From: a virus
Virus record (IMG/VR): IMGVR_UViG_3300031507_000006
Coordinates: 1 to 55,703 of that record
Length of the DNA: 55,703 nucleotides
Reading direction: 5' to 3' (one strand)
In this document: positions 29,001 through 37,460 of the stretch, one piece after another
Layout: every line of letters starts with the position of its first letter
Position numbering within the stretch: the stretch's first letter is position 1
Program-made: the position numbers and the translations under genes
Notes under the pieces: model-generated
The model's database searches: none
Told to the model about the DNA's origin: nothing
What the model saw: the letters and a program-made list of their open reading frames with translations, nothing else

Positions 29001-30330
29001 GGCGGAACTCGCGCAGCGGCGTTGCGTCGCCCGGTTCGACGTGCTTCTCAACGGCGTCTTGGATGATGTCCTGTAGGTCGTTGAGGCGCCGCCCGAGGTC
29101 GTTGCCGGCTTCGGTGCGCGCCCGCGCGCCGATCTCAGAATTCAGCTCCTTCAACGCCGTGCCGTTGATCACGCCGTTCTCGTCGGCCTTGCTGACCAAC
29201 TCGTCGACATAGTTGCCGATGATCCGCTGGTCGTTGTCGGTAGCGAACTTCTCAGCGTTCGCGCGCAGCGCGTCGGCACCCTCGCGCACCGAGTCGACCG
29301 GCACGTCGGTCTTCGCCATGATGTCGCCGATGCCTTCACCTGAGCGGCGCATTGCCTTGTCGAACACCTCGGGTGTGAGCCGGTCGGCTTTCGCCTCGGT
29401 CGGGTCAAGCATGTCGATCAGGTTGCGCGTGAACGCGACCTGGTTCGACTCGCGCGACGACCCGGAGAGTGGCGTGTCGCTCGCAGCTTGGCCGGCGAGC
29501 TTGGAGAATTTCGCGCCTTCGATCACCTGATCCGGTCGCACGTCGATCGGGTACTTCTGCTCACTCGCGATCTGCGCGACCTTCGCGAGTTCCGGGTCGA
29601 CGGGCAACACCTTGCGCGCGGCCTTGCCGATCTGTGCACCGGTCGCATCGGCAGCGTCGCGCGCCCCTGGTGCCACGGTTCCGCGACGCACGTCACCCGC
29701 GGCCTGCTTGACGGGCTCGAGCGCGCCCTTCGGCCCCATCGTGCCGTGCAGCGGCGCGGCGGCAACCATCGTCTCCATCGCCGGCTGCAAGGCCTCGGTG
29801 TATTGCTGGCCGAGTTCGCTGTCGGGGGTCTGCTCGGCGCGCAGATCGGCCGGGCCGGTGAACGTGCGCTTCAGCGCGCCAGTGATGCCCTCGGCGTGCT
29901 GGCCCATCGCCTGCTCTAGACTGATCGGCGCCATCTTTGCCGGGCCGACGCTGGTCTTCTCGCCGGTGGCGAGGTTCGTGCGCTCGTTCAGGTTCTGGCT
30001 CGGCGCCATCATCCCGGTGCTCTCGGCGACAGCCTGCCCCATGCCGGTGACGCCGCCGAGCAGCGCGCCGATCACGCCCGTCGCGGTATTGACGCCGGCC
30101 TCGACGGCGCCCTTGATCCGATCGGTGATGCCGTAGACGGGCTTGGGCGCCAGCGGCGCGGCGGGCGGCACGTAGGGCTTGCCGGCGGCTTCCGCTTCGG
30201 TCGGGATCGCTGCGGCGCCGGTGCGCGGCGCGGCCGGCTGCGCGGGTTCGTCGGGCACGAAGCGGCCCGCGGCCGGCGCGGGCGCGTCAACGGTGGCGGC
30301 GTCGTCAGGTACGAAGGCCATCAGTGCCAA
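26014..30330 (-). CDS. large polyvalent ejected protein (GNAT-, ART- and zincin-like domains)
   Basis: 1438 residues. The N-terminal region repeats a FVPD motif (residue ~5, ~23, and again near 630) and has Ala/Gly/Pro linkers; the central ~200-560 is helical, as in internal virion proteins. QRRGIAEMMYQAAREAG (949-965) looks like the acetyl-CoA loop of a GNAT fold. Residues ~1080-1200 (VVYHGTSSDF with H1096-G1097, GIYFTPSPRYA, FSPEQIKSAIG) match the ART-PolyVal ADP-ribosyltransferase type. H1289-E1290-L-G-E-H1293 is a zincin HExxH. The family is known from phage 'polyvalent proteins' thought to enter the host with DNA. Neighbouring virion genes support ejection. Confidence 0.8.
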   Translation of the reverse strand: MALMAFVPDDAATVDAPAPAAGRFVPDEPAQPAAPRTGAAAIPTEAEAAGKPYVPPAAPLAPKPVYGITDRIKGAVEAGVNTATGVIGALLGGVTGMGQAVAESTGMMAPSQNLNERTNLATGEKTSVGPAKMAPISLEQAMGQHAEGITGALKRTFTGPADLRAEQTPDSELGQQYTEALQPAMETMVAAAPLHGTMGPKGALEPVKQAAGDVRRGTVAPGARDAADATGAQIGKAARKVLPVDPELAKVAQIASEQKYPIDVRPDQVIEGAKFSKLAGQAASDTPLSGSSRESNQVAFTRNLIDMLDPTEAKADRLTPEVFDKAMRRSGEGIGDIMAKTDVPVDSVREGADALRANAEKFATDNDQRIIGNYVDELVSKADENGVINGTALKELNSEIGARARTEAGNDLGRRLNDLQDIIQDAVEKHVEPGDATPLREFRRQYAYGKIVEPLVAKTIDGKVSPAGLMARVTATKQGKQFMARSAGGPIGDLAKVGQLIKEPGSSGTAERSLVYGAIKDTAKTAAGIAGGYPAAVAYNVLGPKLTRAMVGKRAKKAPPTPSEPPAEPTTSPGAGGPRGGGGGGSPGPLGDLTPDWQTTPGAGGGAPRGGHEPGLVPPVGEKGITRFVPDRKAETPSKRAGSEIPAVPGRPGVPDTMLTGRPRESAATERANAAMQEPGAQEAIRQLRLRDEEAARKAIPVGETREIPLGEGVKEPKTPAKIPVGKATEVTPEHIALGEEPIPVGEATHLTPELIEADKKWRTDHKLGEEDAGRARDVARALGHDEAAVERAARQHDNSPRAFDREIARINEEGQVRENESKQAARSGASDAADAGAPVRQAEVQPEPAATVRSAAEQPGAHRTPAAGTGRGGAEPAGRQTQRRVDRTGEPFDVSVQPTELGANRDTKSVMVEARDPKTGERRGVIDFGVRGDGVLTAENVKVAPAFQRRGIAEMMYQAAREAGHDIAPGRVQTDVGQTMVGRLQAKGLINREAEEPRAKAADLVAAEEKGTARGPDPQPDHQPGAVRKEAGQEGLQDGGSPLDKAVEEGQELDQNHVGTAEARGGSVTDTPEFKKWFGGSKVVDEKGDPQVVYHGTSSDFSEFKTSKYENGIYFTPSPRYAGGRARVSALMAGKGNESVMPTFLRMENPAPEGYGVARAKDEGFDGLVRGTGETKEYVVFSPEQIKSAIGNRGTFDPNDPSILNKSTTARKTIGSAGAMDKMLRERFGDKLIQGLKDQGILKYEAEHPERPWSAATFNPGFDHDTKPHATLYYGKLTPEEVPKALMHELGEHFGMVRLLGQERYNVMLNELRALKDTDEVQQSWAHVKKFYTDRDARIKEGGTVFLREVAAHLVESHPDLPFVRRIVNEIRAFFYEHFGTTMGTRVDADLIRGLAAAALRKASKGDLPSMDSPVRVTPLVVSRTTNPSSAPRRLVQ

Positions 30331-32771
30331 GTCCCGGATTGCCCGTTGATCGTGATCCGATCACCGGGCTTGAGCTTGCCGGCCGCAGCTGCGGCGCCGG
30401 CCTCTTTCTCAGAGGCGTACGAAGCCGAAGGTGCCTTCGGGGCTGCGGGCGAGCCCGAGATGCCCGACCCCGGCGCGCGACCGCCACCGTTTCGGGCTTG
30501 TTCGCTTTTCGTTTTTGCAATCTCGCGATCGAGCGCCGCGAGGTCGCCTTGTGCACGATTCAGTTTGTTCGGGTCTTTGGGGTCCGGATTAGCTTGAGCA
30601 TCAGCAATGCGCTGCAAAATATTTGGGCGTTCCTGCTGCTGGATCTTCAGCACGTCGTTATCGCGAGCCGACTGGTCTGCCGGACTCACCTGACCCGGAT
30701 TGCCGCCGATACCCGCCGCGGCCGCGGGCTGGCGCGCGGCCATACGCTTCGTGATCGTGTCGGTTTGCCTTTCGATCGATTTGCGCCGGATCTCAAAGTC
30801 GTTCTCGAGCAGGCTGACAACACGCTCGATCTGCGGCGCGGTGGCGCTCTTGGGCAGGAAGTCGGACACCTCGTGGCGCGCCGAGTCGCTAAGCACACCG
30901 GTGAGGTTCGGGTTCGTGAGGATCTTCGCGGCCTCATTGCCGAACAACTGCAGCTGCGCGTTCAACGTGGTCACGTCGGGATCACCTGCGATCGCTTGGC
31001 GACCAGCACGAATCCAGCGCTCGATCACCGGCACGCCCGTGGTGTCGACCTTCTTCGCCAAGTCGACGAGCACCTTACCCTGCGCGAGCGTGTTGTTCTC
31101 GAACGCAACCACCGCGTCGTACTGCGGGATCATCTTGTCGAGCGACTTCTTGTCAGCGCCGAAGAGCGCACGGTTCCCCGCGATGTCTCCGCCCGGCGAC
31201 AGTTCGGCCATCCGGTTGAGCACCGCCGTGACCTTGTTCGGGTCGCGGCCGATGCCGACCAAAGCGGTACGATCCTTCAGCGCCGCGGCCGCGGTTTGGT
31301 CGATCGCCGCTGGCGACATGTCCACACCGCCCGCGGCTTTCGGTGCCGCAACCTTGATGGCCCCGAGCGCGGCCTTCGTCGCGGTGGCCTTGTCCTCATC
31401 GCTCATGTCGGAACTGGTGATCGCATCGAGCTTGGCTTTGATGCCCGTGTCGGACTTGGCAGCGAACATGCGCGCCGCGTCGGCGAAGTCGATCCCTTGA
31501 TCGACGGCGAGTTTCTTGATTGCTGCGATCTTCAGCGAAGTCGGATCGGTACCGCCGCTGAGCTGCCGCGGATCGCCGTGCACCATCCCCCACGCCTGCT
31601 CGAACGAGGTCGGCCCACCGGCGAGCGCCTCCTTCACGGCATCGGCCATCTGCGGCGTCTTGAGCCAGTTGTCGACCACACCGAGCCGGCCCATGCGGTC
31701 CATCAGCTCGCTCATCTGCAGCGGCTTCGCGAGCTCATCGTTCGGGTCGGTGCCGCGACCCTTCGTCACCGGCGCATGGTAGGTCGTGATCCGGCCGTCC
31801 GGCTGGCGCGTCGTCACCTCGAGCACCGGCATCAGCAAGTTCGGGTCACTGCCCGGCGTGAGCGTGCCGCTGCCGGCCGGCGCGTTCGGGTCTTGGCCGG
31901 GCTGCGGGCCAGCGCCCATCTGTGCCGCGCCGGCCGCTGACGGCTGCACGGACGCCTGCTGACCCGGCTGCATGCCCTGCGCGGGTGCCTGCGGCGCGGT
32001 TGCGCTGTTGAGCATATCCATCAGCCCGCGCAGCGGCGCGACCGGCGCCTGCTGACCTGGCTGCATGTCGCTACTCGGGGCTGGCACGAGCGCGTAGAGA
32101 TCCTTGTTGATGATCGTCGAGCCGTCCGGCGCGGTCGCGCCCAACCCCTGCTTGATCTGCGGGCCGAGCAGCGTACCGGCCGCGCGCACCGCCATGCTCA
32201 TGTTCTTGCTCTCGACGCCTGCGGTCGCGTCGTTGATCGCGTTGCCCACGGTGCCGTTCGCGTAGTCGCTCAGGTCGTGGCCGGTCGTCGCCTTGATGAA
32301 GTCGCGCAGGTCCTGCCCGCGCAACGTGCTCGGATCGGCCTGCCCGGCTTCGGCCTTCGAGGCGAAGTCGCGCCACTTCTGCTGCGTCGCATCGACCACC
32401 GGCTGGTAGCGTTTCGCGAGCAGTGCCTGCTTCGTCTTGAAGTGCTGTCCCACGGCCTCGTACAGAGGCTTGGCTTCGCTGTCGGGGATCGGCGAGTCGC
32501 CGTACTTCGCGTGCAACGCGCCGAGTTGGTAGCGCGCGTCCTCGAGGTTCGCGGTCACGCCGCTGAGCGCGCGGTCGTCCTCGTGCTCGGCACTCGCCTT
32601 GTCCTGCGCGGTGTTCGCGCGTGCGAGCTGATCCGAGCGCTGTTGGTCCGCAGCGGTATGCCGCGCGTTCTCGAACTCGCGCTGCTTGCGCGCATCTTCC
32701 TGCGCGGTTGCACGCAAACCCATGTCAAACCCGGCTTGAAGGCCGGTAGCCGCGGAACCGCCTACGCTCAT
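30321..32771 (-). CDS. internal virion / ejection protein, 816 aa
   Basis: 816 residues, overwhelmingly helical, with Gln/Pro/Ala-rich linkers around 245-310 (repeated MQPGQQA) and a basic C-terminus that includes KLKPGDRITINGQSGTWH. The layout resembles the large inner-core proteins of Bcep22-like and P22-like podoviruses that are ejected with DNA. It overlaps the polyvalent protein gene. No enzyme motif is visible. Confidence 0.7.
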   Translation of the reverse strand: MSVGGSAATGLQAGFDMGLRATAQEDARKQREFENARHTAADQQRSDQLARANTAQDKASAEHEDDRALSGVTANLEDARYQLGALHAKYGDSPIPDSEAKPLYEAVGQHFKTKQALLAKRYQPVVDATQQKWRDFASKAEAGQADPSTLRGQDLRDFIKATTGHDLSDYANGTVGNAINDATAGVESKNMSMAVRAAGTLLGPQIKQGLGATAPDGSTIINKDLYALVPAPSSDMQPGQQAPVAPLRGLMDMLNSATAPQAPAQGMQPGQQASVQPSAAGAAQMGAGPQPGQDPNAPAGSGTLTPGSDPNLLMPVLEVTTRQPDGRITTYHAPVTKGRGTDPNDELAKPLQMSELMDRMGRLGVVDNWLKTPQMADAVKEALAGGPTSFEQAWGMVHGDPRQLSGGTDPTSLKIAAIKKLAVDQGIDFADAARMFAAKSDTGIKAKLDAITSSDMSDEDKATATKAALGAIKVAAPKAAGGVDMSPAAIDQTAAAALKDRTALVGIGRDPNKVTAVLNRMAELSPGGDIAGNRALFGADKKSLDKMIPQYDAVVAFENNTLAQGKVLVDLAKKVDTTGVPVIERWIRAGRQAIAGDPDVTTLNAQLQLFGNEAAKILTNPNLTGVLSDSARHEVSDFLPKSATAPQIERVVSLLENDFEIRRKSIERQTDTITKRMAARQPAAAAGIGGNPGQVSPADQSARDNDVLKIQQQERPNILQRIADAQANPDPKDPNKLNRAQGDLAALDREIAKTKSEQARNGGGRAPGSGISGSPAAPKAPSASYASEKEAGAAAAAGKLKPGDRITINGQSGTWH

Positions 32772-32781
32772 CTTGTTGTCC

Positions 32782-33036
32782 TCAGAAGACGGAAGAACCC
32801 GCCAAAGCGCCGATCACGCCACCAATGAGCGTGCCATACGGTCCTGCGCTGCTGCCGTACATCGCGCCTGCGATCGCGCCACCGGCGAGACCGCCAACCG
32901 TCGAGCCGAGCGCCTGGTTGCCCTGCTTGGCTTCCGCCTTCGCGATCTTGTTCTTGTTCTCGCGCTCGGTCTCCATCGCGGACGCTTGGCCCAGCTCCTT
33001 GAGCGCTTCTTGATTCTGATCTTCGCCGAAGGCCAC
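32782..33036 (-). CDS. glycine-zipper protein, >=84 aa (start uncertain)
   Basis: The C-terminal half is a glycine zipper (GSTVGGLAGGAIAGAMYGSS then GTLIGGVIGALAGSS), which can insert in membranes; the N-terminal half is a charged helix. GTG 33036 is used here but has no ribosome site. The frame is open upstream to about 33103, where AAGGAG sits just after the previous stop, and the extra peptide (IIASFGIGPNLASYGSRGR) is plausible, so translation may begin at a CTG/ATC-type codon there. Probably an ejected pore-forming protein. Confidence 0.6.
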   Translation of the reverse strand: MAFGEDQNQEALKELGQASAMETERENKNKIAKAEAKQGNQALGSTVGGLAGGAIAGAMYGSSAGPYGTLIGGVIGALAGSSVF

Positions 33037-33104
33037 GAGCGACGCCGAACGGCCGCGCGAACCATAGCTCGCGAGGTTTGGACCTATGCCGAAGGAAGCG
33101 ATGA

Positions 33105-33557
33105 TCAGGCTCCTTGTGGGGCAGGACTGCCCAAAATTGATTGCTGCCGCTGTACTGTGAGGTCGCGTGCGGTGTTCATGGCTTGATCCTTCGCCAGCGA
33201 CTGTGTGAGCGCCGAGCTGCGCGTCTGCGCTTCTTGCTCATCAGGCGAGAGCGAAACGCCAAGACCTTGAAGCTTGCGCTGCGTCGCACCTTGCTGCGCC
33301 TGAAACGCCTGATCGATGCCGGTGCCGGCGTCGTTCACGGCGTTGGTGACGGTGTTCGGGTCGGTGGCGTACTTGATCAGAGAATTTTCGATAGGCACGA
33401 ACGTTTGCATGTAGTTCGCCCAGCTCTGCCGAGTTGCTGACGCGAACATGTCCGACGCCACGTGCGACGGCTGGTCCTCATCCTTGTTCCAACCCAAGAT
33501 CTTCGGCACGAAGTCGCCGTGCCACTTCTGGAAGGTCGATGCGTTCTCGTTCGCCAT
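33105..33557 (-). CDS. internal virion protein, 150 aa
   Basis: 150 residues from ATG 33557, one base after the previous stop. Helical, with KWHGDFVPKILGWNKDEDQP near the start and Gln-rich repeats later (QAFQAQQGATQRKLQGLG). It sits with the gp14/gp7-like set of ejection proteins. Function by position only. Confidence 0.65.
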   Translation of the reverse strand: MANENASTFQKWHGDFVPKILGWNKDEDQPSHVASDMFASATRQSWANYMQTFVPIENSLIKYATDPNTVTNAVNDAGTGIDQAFQAQQGATQRKLQGLGVSLSPDEQEAQTRSSALTQSLAKDQAMNTARDLTVQRQQSILGSPAPQGA

Positions 33558-33558
33558 G

Positions 33559-34215
33559 TCAGACTCCCGCCTGCGGCGTGCCGAGACCACCACCGCTGTA
33601 GTTCATCGGCGTGCTCGAGTTCACGCCGCCGAAGCCATTCACGCCCGAGCCGAATTTCGTCATCCCTTGCTGGATGCCGAAGCCGGCGACCTGGCCCGCG
33701 AGTTGCGCGTCGCCCTGTCGGTTCGCCAGCGAGACCTGTGCGTCGGTCGATGCCTGTGCAGCGCTCTGCTTGGCCTGCTGCGTCAGCGCGTTGCCGACTG
33801 CCGCCTTCTCACCGCGGCCGAGCGAGGTCAGTGCGCCGAGCCCCTGCGTGTACGCATCGTCGATCGCCTGCTCGGACATCATGTGTCCCAAGCCGGTGGA
33901 CGCTGCGGCGTCGGTGCCGAGTCCGGTGATCGCGAGGTTTGCGCGCGACGAGCCCGGCGCGGCACCCGAATTCGTCAGGCCCTTCTCGAGCTGGTCGCCG
34001 GACTTCTGGAAGGCCATCGCCGTGTCGGTCGAGGCCTTGCCGGCGGCGAGCCGACGTGCGGACGAGCCGACTTTGCCTTCGTCCTCGATCGTGGCCGCGA
34101 GTTTCTGCTGCAGCGGCAGCCAACGTTGCCTATAGTCCTTCATCTGCGCGACGGCGTGCTCAGCCTGCGCGCGCTCCTGCGGCGTCTCAGAGGTGGTCCC
34201 GGCCTTCGATCCCAT
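33559..34215 (-). CDS. internal virion protein, 218 aa
   Basis: 218 residues, Ala/Gln/Gly rich and helical, ending in a Gly/Asn/Ser-rich tail (FGSGVNGFGGVNSSTPMNYS). Such composition is typical of gp7/gp14-type DNA-ejection proteins. Its start overlaps the preceding gene by 29 bases. No catalytic motif. Confidence 0.7.
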   Translation of the reverse strand: MGSKAGTTSETPQERAQAEHAVAQMKDYRQRWLPLQQKLAATIEDEGKVGSSARRLAAGKASTDTAMAFQKSGDQLEKGLTNSGAAPGSSRANLAITGLGTDAAASTGLGHMMSEQAIDDAYTQGLGALTSLGRGEKAAVGNALTQQAKQSAAQASTDAQVSLANRQGDAQLAGQVAGFGIQQGMTKFGSGVNGFGGVNSSTPMNYSGGGLGTPQAGV

Positions 34216-34612
34216 GTACGGCTCTCTCGAACTCGGTGCACCGCACCGACCATTCAGGGTGGAGCACTCTGACCATCCCGGGCCGAAGGGTGCGAAACAC
34301 TAGCTTCGTGGCACCCAACTCCTTGGCGATTGCGTCAAGGTGCGCGTCATTGCGCTGGATGGTGCCCGTCTCACTCCATGAGGCGGCAAGCCGCACGAAG
34401 AGTTCGAGTTCGCCGGTTCCGTAGCGGTCGGGATGCAGGCTCACCACCAACACCCCGTCGCTTGAAATCAAGCAGAGCGCCGTGCCTTCTCGGCAGCAAC
34501 GGCGCAAATCATCGCCCGCATTATCTCTCGGGTCCACGCCTTGCACCAGCGGGCCGATCCGATGCCATTCGGCGTCGGCGTCGGCGAGCAGGAAAGGCGT
34601 CCCGGAGATCAT
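34187..34612 (-). CDS. hypothetical virion-cluster protein, 141 aa (GNAT-like?)
   Basis: 141 residues with alternating strands and helices (GTALCLISSDGVLVVSLHP, ELELFVRLAASWSE, LGATKLVFRTLRPGMVRVL). The order loosely recalls degenerate GNAT folds found as small phage proteins, but the acetyl-CoA loop is not clear. ATGA coupling on the upstream side. Confidence 0.6.
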   Translation of the reverse strand: MISGTPFLLADADAEWHRIGPLVQGVDPRDNAGDDLRRCCREGTALCLISSDGVLVVSLHPDRYGTGELELFVRLAASWSETGTIQRNDAHLDAIAKELGATKLVFRTLRPGMVRVLHPEWSVRCTEFERAVHGIEGRDHL

Positions 34613-34869
34613 GCCGCTGCGGGTTTGGCATTCAGCTCGGCATTCAACTCAGCGAGCTTCGCGCGGTAGGTCTCCAGCCGGCGCGCGCAGGCCAGAATCT
34701 GCGCTTTCGCGTTCGTGGCTTGTCCGGCAAGCGCTTGATCGACCTGTGCGTCACCCGTGCTGGCGCTCGCTGCATCGATTTGCATCTGCGCTTGGAACAT
34801 CTGCAGGTCATCGGCCTGGATCATGTTCGTCAGCATGTTGATTTTCTCGCGAAGATTCTCAGTACCCAT
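34609..34869 (-). CDS. small coiled-coil protein, 86 aa
   Basis: 86 helical residues (NLREKINMLTNMIQADDLQM, and LETYRAKLAELNAELNAK at the end). ATG 34869 overlaps the fibre stop as TGATG. Likely a chaperone or assembly protein for the fibre just upstream, but that is inference. Confidence 0.65.
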   Translation of the reverse strand: MGTENLREKINMLTNMIQADDLQMFQAQMQIDAASASTGDAQVDQALAGQATNAKAQILACARRLETYRAKLAELNAELNAKPAAA

Positions 34870-36428
34870 CACACCACCTCTGCTAGTTTGACAATCGTGC
34901 CGCCAATATCGATCTCAACGTAGTTGGTGGCAAGCAATACCAACCCCGCCGCTGTTATCCTGTTACCGAGTTTCCACGCGCCAGCACCGTTAGCGGAAGG
35001 TTGCGCTGTGGTCAAAGAACCCGCAAGAGTCCAGTTCCCTGTAGTGCTGACATTTCCGGACGTTGACCCGTTTGACGCTTTGAAGTTGATGCCGCCTGCG
35101 AAAATATGCAGAGGCTTCCATGCGACATTCGGCGCCAGCGCGATGATGTTGGCCCGATCGTTGGTAGTGTCGTACCCGATACCAAGAGCCGCCCCTGTCC
35201 CGCTTCCTGCATTCGGGCCGAACACCGTGTGCGCGGCAGACCACGCAACTGTGTTTACACCATCACCGGCATTCGTCGACGCGATAGACAACCTGCCAAC
35301 GGGTGTCGCAGTACCCAGCCCGAGATTTCCCCCGGAATCGACGCGTGCATACTCCACATTAGCTGTCGCAGCTGTCCAAGTGTGGACATCGGCTCGATTG
35401 GCCATCTGTTTAGCTAGTGTGGCGTGCGTCGTCCCGTACCACTCAGTTCGTGCGGTAACGTTTGCGATGGTTGGGTTCGCACACACCAACAAGACGCCAT
35501 TTGTTGGTGTCTGCACGATGCCTGCTGTAGTTGCTGCAAACGCCAAATTACCTGACGAATCCAGCGACACACCCAACGTCGAGTTCGTCGCGAAACCCAA
35601 CGTGTTCGCGGCCGGCAGGTACATGCCGTTCGTCGGCACTGTACTGCCATCGGGGATGAACCGATTCGCAGTCAACGGGCCGACGAGCGCTGCAGCCCAC
35701 GTTGCGTCCCCTCGCCAGAAGGTCGCGCTTGTGGCGCTCGTGCCGCTGTTCAGGTTCGTCACCGGCAGGTTGCCGGTGACGTCCGCGGTCAGCGACACGG
35801 CGCCGAAGGTCGGTGCGCCGGCCGCGTTGCCGTGTAGCACGGTCGTTGTCGTGCCGAGCGACGCGAGCACGGTCGGCGTCGCGGCGGCGCCGCCACCGAG
35901 CATGATCGCGTTGGCGGTGAGCAGCGCCGATGACGCGAGCGTGCCCGAGGCGGTGTAGGCGAGCACACCGCCGCTCGTGCCGCTAGCGAGGCCGGTCCCA
36001 CCGTTGGCAACGGGCAGGACGCCGCTGATCGCCGCGGTGAGCGACACCTTGCCCCACGCCGGCGCGACGCCGATGCCGCCCGACAGCAGCGCGTTGCCGG
36101 TCGCCACGTCGGCGAGGTTCGCGTAGGTGCTCGCCGAACTCGCATAGAGCAAGTCGCCGGCTACCGCGCTGTTCGGGTAGGTCGTCGCTGACCACGCCGG
36201 CGCCGCGAGCACGCCGCCCGAGCGCAAGTAGCTGCCCGCGGCCACATCGGCAAGCCGAGCCAGCGTCGAGACGCTGCTCGCGTAGAGCAGGTCGCCGATC
36301 GAGAAGGTGTTCGGCAGGATGCCTTGCGATGAAGGCCCGGCCGGGGTGTCGCGGCGCCCGAACGTGCGCCCGGCGAGCAGCGCCTGTGCTTCCGCTACCT
36401 CAGGCGGGCGGTAGGGGTTGGTGTGCAC
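34869..36428 (-). CDS. tail fibre / receptor-binding protein with repeats
   Basis: 519 residues. N-terminal part contains two copies of a ~40-residue unit ([21 protein letters not shown] and [21 protein letters not shown], each followed by a SGG-x-x-x-APAW end) and then Ser/Thr/Gly-rich repeats such as [20 protein letters not shown], typical of trimeric beta-helical fibres. The C-terminal third ([18 protein letters not shown] onward) resembles fibre shaft/tip regions. It probably binds the host surface, so its target may be the same glycan that the 14-22 kb genes modify. Confidence 0.75.
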   Translation of the reverse strand: MHTNPYRPPEVAEAQALLAGRTFGRRDTPAGPSSQGILPNTFSIGDLLYASSVSTLARLADVAAGSYLRSGGVLAAPAWSATTYPNSAVAGDLLYASSASTYANLADVATGNALLSGGIGVAPAWGKVSLTAAISGVLPVANGGTGLASGTSGGVLAYTASGTLASSALLTANAIMLGGGAAATPTVLASLGTTTTVLHGNAAGAPTFGAVSLTADVTGNLPVTNLNSGTSATSATFWRGDATWAAALVGPLTANRFIPDGSTVPTNGMYLPAANTLGFATNSTLGVSLDSSGNLAFAATTAGIVQTPTNGVLLVCANPTIANVTARTEWYGTTHATLAKQMANRADVHTWTAATANVEYARVDSGGNLGLGTATPVGRLSIASTNAGDGVNTVAWSAAHTVFGPNAGSGTGAALGIGYDTTNDRANIIALAPNVAWKPLHIFAGGINFKASNGSTSGNVSTTGNWTLAGSLTTAQPSANGAGAWKLGNRITAAGLVLLATNYVEIDIGGTIVKLAEVV

Positions 36429-36432
36429 GGGA

Positions 36433-36789
36433 TCACTGGATGCGGTTCACGAAGCCGCTGATGTTGATCGCGCTTGCCGTGCCCGAGAAGGCTTTCACGA
36501 GTAGCCCGCCGTTCAGGTTCTGGCCGGTGGCAATCGGGATCGGCGCCGAGTTCGGCGGGATGCTGAACTGCTTCACCATGTGATCGCCGGGATCGAGAAC
36601 CCCACCCCACTCCAACGTCAGCGTTGCGACGGCGTTCGTGACGTTCGAGGCCCACAGGTACAGCTCATCGAAGGCCAGCGCACCGGCCACAGCGGCATGG
36701 ATCGCAGTGCCAGGGCTTGCGACAGCCGCGACCGGGATCTCGCGCCCGCTGGTGCTGCCCGAGAGAAGGAGGCGGGTAAAGGTCGTCAT
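36433..36789 (-). CDS. structural protein, 118 aa
   Basis: 118 residues, beta-rich ([36 protein letters not shown]), like small tail or decoration proteins that bind sheets. Lies between the fibre and a repeat-containing protein. No family known to me. Confidence 0.65.
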   Translation of the reverse strand: MTTFTRLLLSGSTSGREIPVAAVASPGTAIHAAVAGALAFDELYLWASNVTNAVATLTLEWGGVLDPGDHMVKQFSIPPNSAPIPIATGQNLNGGLLVKAFSGTASAINISGFVNRIQ

Positions 36790-36792
36790 GGG

Positions 36793-37365
36793 TCAGGCTC
36801 CGAAAATCTGTGTCGCGATGATAGACGGCGCATCGTCGATGCCGCGCTCTTGTTTGAGTGGCACGTGCGGCATGAAGGCGCGCACCGCGATCTGATTCGT
36901 TTGCTCTTCGGGTGGCATCGGCGCGTTGAACGCGGGCCGGCGCGCGAAAGCCTGTGTCGCCAGCTGCGCACCAGCGTCACTCACATCGCGCGCCTGCGTG
37001 AGCGACACGTGGGGCATGAAGGCGCGCACCGCGATCTGATTCGTCTGCTCCTCGGGCGGTGGTGCCGGCGGATTCGGGTTGCGCGGCGTGAACGAACGCA
37101 CCGCGAGCAGCGTCTGCGAGCCATCCGCGGCCAGATCCGCGACCGCTGCCTCGAGCGCGGTGAGTGCCAGCTGCAGCGCGGCGATCTGCTGCCGCAGCAC
37201 GTTGAACTGCGTGCTGCCCGTCGATGACGACTGGTTGACCGTACTCTCGACGCTGCCGAGCGCACCTTCGATCGCCTCGATACGCTGGCGAATGTTGCTG
37301 ATTGCGACGCTCAGCGGGCGATCCCCCTTCACATCAGGGATTGCTGGTTTACCTGTTGTTGCCAC
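36793..37365 (-). CDS. virion-cluster protein with internal duplication, 190 aa
   Basis: 190 residues from GTG 37365, which has AGAGGA seven bases upstream. A coiled-coil N-terminal half (NIRQRIEAIEGALGSVEST) is followed by two copies of P-EEQTNQIAVRAFMPHV (DNA copies at ~36870-36917 and ~37015-37062), plus a third partial ending. The upstream region contains the 13-bp inverted repeat next to the HNH gene. It may connect fibre and tail; function unknown. Confidence 0.65.
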   Translation of the reverse strand: MATTGKPAIPDVKGDRPLSVAISNIRQRIEAIEGALGSVESTVNQSSSTGSTQFNVLRQQIAALQLALTALEAAVADLAADGSQTLLAVRSFTPRNPNPPAPPPEEQTNQIAVRAFMPHVSLTQARDVSDAGAQLATQAFARRPAFNAPMPPEEQTNQIAVRAFMPHVPLKQERGIDDAPSIIATQIFGA

Positions 37366-37393
37366 TACACTGTCCTCTGCGTGGCTAGGGTAG

Positions 37394-37454
37394 CTCCCGA
37401 AAGTTGGTCCCCGTGCCAACTGCCACGTACTTCATCACGGTCAACTTTCGGGAG
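37394..37454 (+). promoter_or_regulatory. inverted repeat sequestering the HNH ribosome site
   Basis: CTCCCGAAAGTTG (37394-37406) and CAACTTTCGGGAG (37442-37454) are perfect 13-bp inverted copies with a 35-base loop. The GGGAG that serves as ribosome site for the ATG at 37461 lies in the right arm. A transcript starting upstream would hide it; one starting inside the loop would not. On the minus strand the same stem precedes the gene at 36793..37365. Confidence 0.65.
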
Positions 37455-37460
37455 TTGAGA

